DNA of 64,000 nt. It comes from Byssothecium circinans (taxonomy: Eukaryota; Ascomycota; Dothideomycetes; Pleosporales; Massarinaceae). Every line of letters starts with the position of its first letter. The first letter of the stretch is position 1. The notes beneath the pieces were generated by a model. That model was not told the origin of the DNA, did not search any database, and saw only the letters and a program-made list of their open reading frames with translations. The position numbers and the translations under genes were made by a program. Of this stretch, positions 56,771 through 64,000 are shown in pieces. Location: assembly GCA_010015675.1 (NCBI GenBank), contig ML976989.1, forward strand, positions 590,548-654,547, in the 5' to 3' direction.

Positions 56771-58319
56771 CTAAAATATCTTTGGTGGGTTGCTCTCGAG
56801 CGTTTGCCGGTAACGACGGAGTTCGTCCCAGAACTGGCGAACAGGTTCATCCATGGAGGTGCCGCACCAGATGAATCGCTTCAAGAAAACCCCCAACTGT
56901 TCACAGTCTCCGTAAATACCGTTCAGTACTTCATGGAAGTCAATCAAGAACAGGCTCATGGCTCTCTTTCTATTCGCGATTCTCTTTGATAGCGCACCGC
57001 CGACAAAAAGCAACCACAGCAACAGATCATGCTGTGCTTCCCATCTTGAATCGTCCCTCGCTTGTGAAACAAGGCCCATGATTTGTGTCGTGAGGTACTC
57101 CGGAATGAAGCAACCTTCCCATACACCAGTGGATAATTTGTACAAACACAGCAACGTCGCAATGATACAAGCCTCGTGAATGCTGTCCTTGGGTCCATGC
57201 TTTCTTGCTGCATCTAATAGATCAACCGTGCGTGATGTTAAAGTCCACTGGTGGTCCTCGATAGACAGTTCCTGTGTGGGCAACTTGCCAAAGGCGCAAT
57301 AAGAGTCGATCATAGCGCACAGTGCGTTTACGTCGTTAAGAATGAGACCGAAGTTGGACCCACTCGGGATGAGAGTGAAAAAGCCTGAGGGGGCACTGAG
57401 GTCGCGAAACTTGGACAGGTCTTCGACTTCATATTTGGCACTACTACAGTTATGTGTTCGATAGTCGTTATGCTAGAACTGTCGCGATGTCCCGAGGAAG
57501 AGGCAGCTGTAAAGGTCTTGGCATAAGAGTGCTCGCTGCAGCACATCGACGATGTTGAAATTGTTGGTTTCAAGAAGCTTGAGTACGTCTTGCACTGCAC
57601 GAACGTGCAGGCCAATACTTTCGGCACTGGTGCCATCTGTTCGGTACTGAATCACGTTAGCTGCTAGTATGTAACGCACACAGCAGACTGAAGTTTCATA
57701 CCTCGTACCCAATCACCAGAAGCATAGCTGTGAGAGTTGATAGTGATGGTATCATTTCCGTATGGCTCATCCGCATCGTTAAATCTCGCAGAGTCGCCCC
57801 CTTGTATTGCAGAAATTGTAGCTTTGGAATGTTCCTTTTAGCGGCCAACGTAAGTACGAGTGACAGTGCATGGAAGAAGTCTGGATCAGATGACGTATTC
57901 TTGAAGATATGGTCTGTGCCCTTTAGGTAGACTTCTCTGGCTTCCTTGACGCAGAAGGCAGGTTCAGTGGGTGAAGTTGCCTCTATTCGGAGTTAGAGTA
58001 CATCCCTAGAAACTTTGGTTGACTCACTATGACCCATAAGCATGCGAAGCTGCTCTCCATCTCCAGGTAGAGTATTGAACGGATCCAACCGACTTCCTGA
58101 CAATGTTTTGACCAGAGACACCGTGTCGGTTCGCTGATTGTGCCTCACTGGCTTCCCCGTACATGTGTCGATCTCTTCAGTAACAAAATTTTCCTTCCGC
58201 CGTACGAGTTCATTCTTCTTGTTCTGGATGCCGTTCCGTATGGCATGCTGCCTGATCATCTTTCGCTTGGTTTTCTCCTCTAAAGCCCCGGGTCGCTCAA
58301 CCGTTACGAAATGGAACAT
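56771..58319 (-). pseudogene. Fungal-specific TF-like gene interrupted by an in-frame TAG
   Basis: Exons on the complement: 58028-58319, 57702-57982 and 56771-57646. Introns are 45 and 55 nt (GTGAGT/AATAG and GTATGA/TTCAG). The N-terminus (MFHFVTVERPGALEEKTKRK) followed by a basic region and a SRLDPFNTLPG motif is the standard opening of a large Pezizomycotina group of zinc-cluster-less TF-like proteins. The helical middle (LTLAAKRNIPKLQFLQYKG, then LTAMLLVIGYE, then VLKLLETNNFNIVDVLQRAL) and the end (WDELRRYRQTLESNPP) fit. A TAG at 57473-57475 breaks exon 3 after LGTSRQF, yet the same frame continues protein-like for 234 codons (YEVEDLSKFRDLSAPSGFF). A 36-39-nt intron with donor GTTCTA could remove it but would be very short. 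Either a nonsense allele or an atypical splice is possible. If translated throughout, it would be about 481 aa. Confidence 0.65.
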
Positions 58320-59825
58320 CCTCACTCCCTTTTCTCTATCGGACGTAATGCGCATCGTATATTATTCGGTTTCCAAGGCTCTTTGGGAGCGTCATTCCAG
58401 AGGAGTTGCGCATTAGTAAGCGCACGCAACAGATTGAAAATAGCGTGCATCGGACTGGAAGTGGATCGGCTAGTAATTTGACAGCCGCCACAGTCTAGAG
58501 TTATTAGCCTCTACTTGAGGGCTAGCGCGACTTTTTTGCTCATTATTAGATGAGTTCGGATGGACTTCGATGTCAGAAATGTCGAGCAGAAGTGAGACGT
58601 GGTGGGTACTCTACGGTACCCATGCTAGCGCGTGATTAGTCATGCACTCAATATAGGAGACAAATGCGCGTTCTTCCCTCATCACGCTCATCTTCGACGT
58701 GTGCATGTTTTGGACTAGTTCTTCTTACCCTTCAAATGTTAAGTTTTCCCAACTGCGGCGCTTCTTGAACCCCTCGGGCCCAACTCCATACCAACGTTGT
58801 AACCATATCGTCACAATAGCACCAGAATACCATACTCTCTTTCCCATCTCCCAACCATCCCCGCTGTGCTTGAGTCCATACAAAAGGTCGTAACTGCATC
58901 TACGCTTCGCTTTTTCGTCCCTTCCTTGATATCGGACTCAACCAGAGGAGCGGATGTCTCCGCCTGACTAGCCAGATTTACTTTATCCGCCCGATTTGGA
59001 TGTTTTTCCGAGGCGACTTCGATGCCGATGGAAGCTTATGCTTGATAATAGCATTTTGTACGCCGTTGGTATGCAGCGTAATGAGTCTTGACTTCTTCAC
59101 TCAGCGATGCTTCATGGCGTTGTTCAACGCAAATATGCTGCTTGCGGCCTAATTGCCTGGAGCCTCTTCAACGCGTCGACATAACTCCTCTGTTTCAAGC
59201 CCTATCCAACCAGCTAGTGTTCCGAAGAAACCAATGGTCTCGAGGTTAGAATCGGAAGGATCTTGCTGATGTTACGTTGCGTGAGCGTATAGGCTGAAAG
59301 TTCGATGGTTATGACTCGGAAACGAAAGCACAATGCTGTGCCTGTATGTTTGAGAAGCCTGGATGCATGAGACAACAGATATCGTGTAGGGTTCAAGAGC
59401 AGTGTTGGATGAAGGGGACGAGTGTGCTATGTGGATGTGTCGTGGGTGAGCTGTGGTGGGCATTGTGGTCATACTTTCCAAGAAGATAGTATGCGCACAT
59501 CCTAGGAATGATCGCCCCCAACTACTTCTGATGAGGCACCAAACAGTCTTTCAGAGGTTCGGAATAGCTTGTCGCGGGGGCAGAAGCCATCGGCAATCTG
59601 CTGTCGAAGCCTGGGAAACACATGAAGACATGACTCAAGAGTCATTCAAGCCAGTCAAGACGAAATAAGTAAAAGAGGAGCGCTCAACACTCTCTCATCT
59701 GGAATTATAAAACATCATAAAAGGCGTTAACTACAGGTGCGAAAGGGAATGAACCAGCCCAATCTTGATCATCGGTCAGACAGTACCAGGCAAGCTTCAC
59801 ACATCTCTAACTTTTTGATTTTTAC
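58320..59825. other. Intergenic, about 1.5 kb
   Basis: This includes the promoter of the interrupted TF-like gene on the left and the 3' region of the F-box-like gene on the right. Open frames are under 95 codons and not protein-like. Confidence 0.55.
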
Positions 59826-61679
59826 CTAGTATAGCCCATTTCTAACATCCTCGGCGATCTTCTTCAACTCATCGACAGTAGGTGGCGCCCTCGTCGTCCC
59901 ACTAGACCCGACCTCATCGATGCCTTCGTCAATCATCTGGGCAAAGCTGTCCTTCTTCTTGTGTCCCTTCTTCCGACTCCACGGCATCTGCTTGCGTGCT
60001 GGATTCCTGTCGGAAGGGAGTGGAAGGGCGTTGTCAGTTATCTGTGGCTCGAGAACGATCGGAGTCTTGGGTAGCGCGTCGTCTAAAAGGTGGAGTTGTC
60101 CGGTCCCTGTGGTCTTGACAAACTTGTACGAGGTCGGAGTCCTCAGCGGTTCGATTGGCTTTGCGGCAATAGTCAAGCCTTGGAGGTCTGAATTCTGTTA
60201 GTATGTACCTCAGTCAGGATCCAAGAGTATAAACGTGCCTTCAAGCAGTTTGGTACCAGTCGGCTCGAAACCTCGCCAGCGCTTCCCGTACTTCGTGCAC
60301 CAGAGGACCTTTTGCGCTTCTAGCTCTAAGAAATACTTCGTAAATCCCGTCACCGGCGACTTGCGGACCAATCTGATGTAGGAGAGTGTTTCCGGCAACA
60401 CCATGACATAAGGGTTTCGCTTCACGAGAACAACTTCCATTCTCTTCAACGGTTGTCTTCTGCCATTGTCTTCAATGGACTCCGATCGAGATTGTGTTCG
60501 ACCACGGCCTCCAGATCCACGGCTCCTGCTACGAACACGAGCGATGCTCTCTCTTCGGAAAGAGTTCACTCGGGTTAAACTCCTCGAGCGACCACGCGAT
60601 CGCACAGCAGGATCCGCCTCGACGCATGCCATGATTGCCTCCAAGCACTTCTCAATATTCTCAGCATTCTCCTTCTCCTTCTTCAAGCTCTTGATCTTCC
60701 AGCTACCACCTCCCCGACCGTCACTGCCATCCATCCAGTTCTCCTCGTCGCGGCCACGATGACCACCGTTCTCGCAGCTTGCCACTGGAAGTCGCATGTG
60801 TAGCTTGGAAAGTTTCCGAAGAGTATCTCTCACCATTTTCGGTGGTCGTTCACTGATCCAAAACTTCTGATGCTTCTTGAGGTTGTCGGTGATCGTTGAC
60901 GAAACTCTTGTGTGATAGATGCTCTGTAGGTCAATAACAAAATCGGCTTTTTGGTGGAACACGTCCAAAGCAACTTCGCGAATGTAGTGTGAGACCAGAA
61001 AGATCGGATGCTTGCGGATAAGTTGGATGTCAATATAATCCAGTCCAGCGCGATGGTACCGGTACATCATGTGTTGGTTCTCCGAGTTTTGTGGCCCAAT
61101 TGAAACATTAAGTGGTAAGCAGAGTGCAAAAGAAAGAATATGCTCAAGCAAAGACAGAGGCAGAGTCTCCAACGTTGGTGGGTCATCCGCGAAAGGGTTC
61201 GGTGTTTTCGAAGAGATAAGTGAAGAACGTAGCGAATCCGACGTGCGTACTGTTGAAACGGATTGCGCATTGGAGAAGACAGACGAGACGGCCGTGGAAG
61301 CAGTTGACATATTCGACCGGGACGACGCGACAGAGGCGTTGGAATTGGATCTCAGAATTTCTGTGTCCGGTGTTTGGGAACGGTCTACTTGTGGGGGAGT
61401 GGAATCTGACGATCGTGTCCACCATTTCTTCGAAGACTGGCGTGCAGCCTTGCTACGAATAACGGTGAGCTCTTCTTCAATGAGCTCCGGTAATGGCATT
61501 GGCCTTGGACGACGGGGTGCGTTAGCGTAGGGAGGAAACTGAGGCGTTGGCTTGTTGACCCGCGGAGAAGGTTTGGTCTGTTGTTGCGGCTGAGGTAAGA
61601 TGAAGTTCGTAAAATCTACGCTCATGCGAGAGCTGGGTAGGTCGAGCGCCAGTGGCGAGAAGGAAAGTGTTTGCGCCAT
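59826..61679 (-). CDS. Unknown fungal protein, F-box-like segment and RS-rich region, GC-AG intron
   Basis: Two exons, complement 60239-61679 and 59826-60187, giving 600 aa. The intron is 51 nt with a GC donor (GAAG|GCACGT), branch point ACTAAC and acceptor ATTCAG. Only this pairing keeps the frame (LLE-DLQGLTIAAKPIEPL). Residues ~25-165 are Ser/Pro-rich and disordered. LETLPLSLLEHILSFALCLP (~170-189) resembles an F-box first helix. YHRAGLDYIDIQLIRKHPIF and VSHYIREVALDVFHQKADFV look like a folded core of a fungal family seen in many Pezizomycotina. Residues ~365-410 are Arg/Ser-rich (RSRGRSRSLTRVNSFRRES). The end of exon 1 is FLELEAQKVLWCTKYGKRWRG-like, and exon 2 is basic with acidic tail patches. 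A role in ubiquitin ligation is only suggested by the F-box-like segment. ATG at 61679 is used; M19 is an alternative. Confidence 0.75.
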
Positions 61680-62691
61680 GTTGGGGAATTAAAGTAACGA
61701 AGGTAAGCGAAGATCAACTTCGGCTGTTGCTGTACAGTATTATGACATTAAGAGTGGATGGGAAATCCACTCTTGATGGGGTAACGAACTATAGATAAAT
61801 AGGACAAAAGAGTGTGGGGAAAGGAAGAATCGGAGCGAAAAAAAACTTTATCTCATCGCCGAAGCCTTGGAGTAAAGTTATCGTCCCACCTTCTTCGTTA
61901 AATTTGGGCTGGCGTGATTCTTAAAGTTGAGAGATGTCTGAGAGGTGCCTGAGCGGGTGCGTATTTCTTCTTGCCAATGATTAGCGGGCCCGTGGCCTGG
62001 AGCCCAACGATTCCGGCCCAATTGGAACACAGCGATCCCCGTTAAGACGTTGTCATGCGTTAGTAGAAGAGAGCGTCCGTACCAACGCCAAGGTCACTGG
62101 AACACTCCACTTCGAATTGCGGCGAATAGCGAGGCGAGGGTGAGTGGGGGTTTGATGCCTCAAACCGTAGGCGAGACTTGTGCTGAGTAACCTTTGTGAT
62201 GAAGGATAACATTTGTGATGACGGCGCAACCTCAAGTGTAAGACGAATTGAAGAACTGTAGAGTGACACCAAAATGTGGTAGAGTAGCAACTTTGAAATT
62301 AGCCTAAATGTCATCTTCACGGGATATATGTGGTTTTCAATTCTGCCGTATAATTTCAACTGTGGATGCTGTATTTGCGTCTCGAAAGGAAATGAGTTGA
62401 CGTCGGAGAGAGACGTCTGAGGCATCACCGTCGAGACACGATGCGTTTGATATCGGTTCTTGGGCGAGCCAATGGTACGGGATCACCCCTTGCGCATCAC
62501 AGTAACTAATCCTTCGATACGCCATTGAAACGCATGCACATGTCAAGTGACGATACAGACGTTGATGGCTGTGAAGAAGGTGACGATGACGTGTGAAATG
62601 TGAAGTGAGGTTGTGGTTCTCGACATTCACTAGTATGTGGAAGGTTAGCTCAGTCCCCATTTTTTTTGGCTAGCGCTAACGTAGTGGCTTA
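61680..62691. other. Intergenic, about 1 kb
   Basis: This covers the promoter of the F-box-like gene (left) and the left flank of the transposon. AAAACTTTATCTC near 61845 resembles the word before LYS9. The minus-strand frames here are poor. An eight-T run is at 62660-62667. Confidence 0.5.
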
Positions 62692-62719
62692 CGTGATGCG
62701 CAGGTTCGCGTGATGCGCA
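62692..62719. repeat. Direct repeat at the left edge of the transposon
   Basis: CGTGATGCGCA occurs at 62692-62702 and again at 62709-62719, 49 bp before the transposase start. Subterminal direct repeats are common in pogo/Fot1 elements, but I could not define the terminal inverted repeat because the right end is outside the window. Confidence 0.55.
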
Positions 62720-62767
62720 CCCCACACTAAAACACCACAATCTTCACAACCTCATAACTACACCAGT

Positions 62768-64000
62768 ATGGATCCGATTAACGCTGCAATTGAAGAAATC
62801 AACTCCCTAGAGTTAGGCGAAACTTTCTCGTATAAAGAAATTGCGAAAAAACATAGTGTTGTGCGCTCAACGCTGACGCGCCGGCACCAGGCTATCACAG
62901 TACCCCACACTTTGAAGATTGCCAATTAACAGAAGATCACCCCACAACAAGAGATAGAGCTTGTAAGCTATATAGAGGGACTTTCAGCTCGTCGACTTCC
63001 TCCTACAAGGGAGATGGTATAAAATTTCGCCTCTACAATAGCTAAACAGCCCGTGAGCAAATACTGGGTTACCCAATTCATCAACCATAACCATCTCACT
63101 ATTACACCTCACTGGGCCCTGGGGATGGATCGCGTACGCCACCAAGCTGATTTAGGGGCTAAATACGAGCAATTCTTTCAACTTCTGCTGGATAAGATTA
63201 AGGAGTACAATATAGAGCCTCGTCACACGTACAATATAGATGAGAAGGGCTTCCTCACGGGGATTATTGGAAGAAGCAAAAGGATCTTCAGCAAAGCCAT
63301 GTAGGACCACAAGGAAGTTACAGCAGCCCTCCAAGATGGCAACAGGGAGTGGGTAACGCTTCTAGCATGCGTTTGTGCTGATGGAACTGCGTTGCCACCA
63401 GGGCTACTATTTGCAGCTGCCAACAAGGCTCTCCAATCGGCCTGGGTAGAGGATATCGAGGCTGGGAAGCAGGAGGTTTTCGTTACTACTTCTCCTAATG
63501 GATGGACTAGCAACGATATAGGCCTTGCGTGGCTCGAGCAGGTCTTTAATTAGTACACAAAAGTGAAAGCTCGTCAATCCTACCAATTACTAATCCTGGA
63601 TGGCCATGGGTCCCACGTTACTAGGGACTTTATCGACTACTATGACCGCAATTAAATCCTCCTTATGATATTTCCTCCCCATTTAACTCACACGCTGCAG
63701 CCCCTTGATGTAGTACTCTTCAAGCCTCTCTTATTAGCGTACTCAAAAGCCCTCACCAACTACCTCCACAGGGCCCAAGGACTGTTGCTAGTAAAGAAAG
63801 GGGATTTCTTCCCTCTCTTCTGGGAAGCCTGGACTACCTCCTTCAAGAAAGAAACAATTCTAAAGTCCTTTAAGGCTACTAGTATATGGCCCTGCAACAC
63901 TAAAGTAATCCTCTAAAGGTTCACCAAATCAACGCCAGAGCTATAGGATTCACGAGAGAGCTCTACCTCAGTACTCAGCGGTAAGGATTGGCTAAAAATT
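62768..64000 (+). pseudogene. pogo/Fot1 transposase relic with seven in-frame stops
   Basis: The frame begins MDPINAAIEEINSLELGETF, the N-terminal psq-type helix-turn-helix region. The CENP-B-like segment follows (KITPQQEIELVSYIEGLS, LPPTREMV). DDE catalytic signatures are present: YNIDEKGF, LLILDGHGSHVT and PPHLTHTLQPLDVVLFKPL. In-frame stops are at 62927 (TAA), 63020 (TAA), 63302 (TAG), 63551 (TAG), 63653 (TAA), 63914 (TAA) and 63944 (TAG). Several fit CAA/CAG to TAA/TAG or TGG to TAG, that is C:G to T:A changes. The frame is constant across the whole relic, so there are no indels. It is dead as it stands. Confidence 0.85.

Larger units (their letters stand above)
62692..64000 (+). mobile_element. 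Degenerate pogo/Fot1-type Tc1/mariner element, right end outside window
   Basis: A single uninterrupted frame of pogo/Fot1-like transposase runs from 62768 to the window edge without a frameshift. The left boundary is tentatively placed at the direct repeat beginning at 62692. The element is inactivated by base substitutions only, which fits RIP, the fungal process that mutates duplicated DNA. Confidence 0.8.

Noticed and set aside
1..64000. tRNA, rRNA or CRISPR elements
   Set aside because: No tRNA B-box with a matching A-box and stem, no rRNA-like stretch and no CRISPR-type repeat was seen by eye. A tRNAscan run would be needed to exclude tRNAs firmly.

Overview
The window is nuclear DNA of a filamentous ascomycete (Pezizomycotina). 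The evidence is short spliceosomal introns, mostly 45-70 nt, with GTRNGY-like donors and CTRAY branch points. The gene set is also typical: a WOPR (Gti1/Pac2) regulator, a Mei2-like protein, an alpha-aminoadipate-pathway saccharopine dehydrogenase, an RTA1-like protein, Fungal_trans_2-type proteins and a pogo/Fot1 transposon relic with point-mutation decay that looks like RIP. A Dothideomycete is plausible, but I cannot fix the class from sequence alone.

Layout. 1-12 kb is gene-sparse and holds one gene, a WOPR-domain regulator (6282-8042), with a long pyrimidine-rich leader and about 4 kb of empty DNA downstream. 12.1-14.1 kb has a KANL3/TEX30-like alpha/beta hydrolase and a convergent RNase MRP subunit (RMP1). 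14.1-23.1 kb has no recognisable gene but carries two diverged tandem-repeat arrays with unit lengths near 160-182 bp. 23.1-25.1 kb is a four-exon Mei2-like RNA-binding protein. 25.1-31.8 kb is again almost empty, apart from one possible decayed ORF.

31.8-44.5 kb is dense housekeeping DNA: a small unknown two-exon gene, RAI1, SEC15, LYS9, GET4, a large glycosylated-looking membrane protein and a GNAT acetyltransferase. Two divergent pairs (unknown gene/RAI1 and SEC15/LYS9) share short promoters. 44.5-48.2 and 50.0-54.3 kb are intergenic and flank a fungal transcription-factor-domain protein without a zinc cluster. 54.3-61.7 kb holds an RTA1-like membrane protein, a second GNAT protein, a second transcription-factor-like gene interrupted by an in-frame TAG, and an unknown F-box-like, RS-rich protein with a GC-AG intron. 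The right edge is a pogo/Fot1-family transposase relic with seven in-frame stops that runs off the window.

Functionally the window mixes gene regulation (WOPR, Mei2-like, two TF-like proteins), RNA metabolism (RMP1, RAI1), secretion and membrane insertion (SEC15, GET4) and lysine synthesis (LYS9). I found no clear new multi-gene system. The best leads are the two tandem arrays (one carries a long repeat-encoded frame with an Asp run), the stop-carrying intron in the TF-domain gene, the GC-AG intron, the palindrome in the SEC15/LYS9 promoter and the nonsense codon in the second TF-like gene. All exon structures were derived by reading splice signals and frames by hand, without transcript data.
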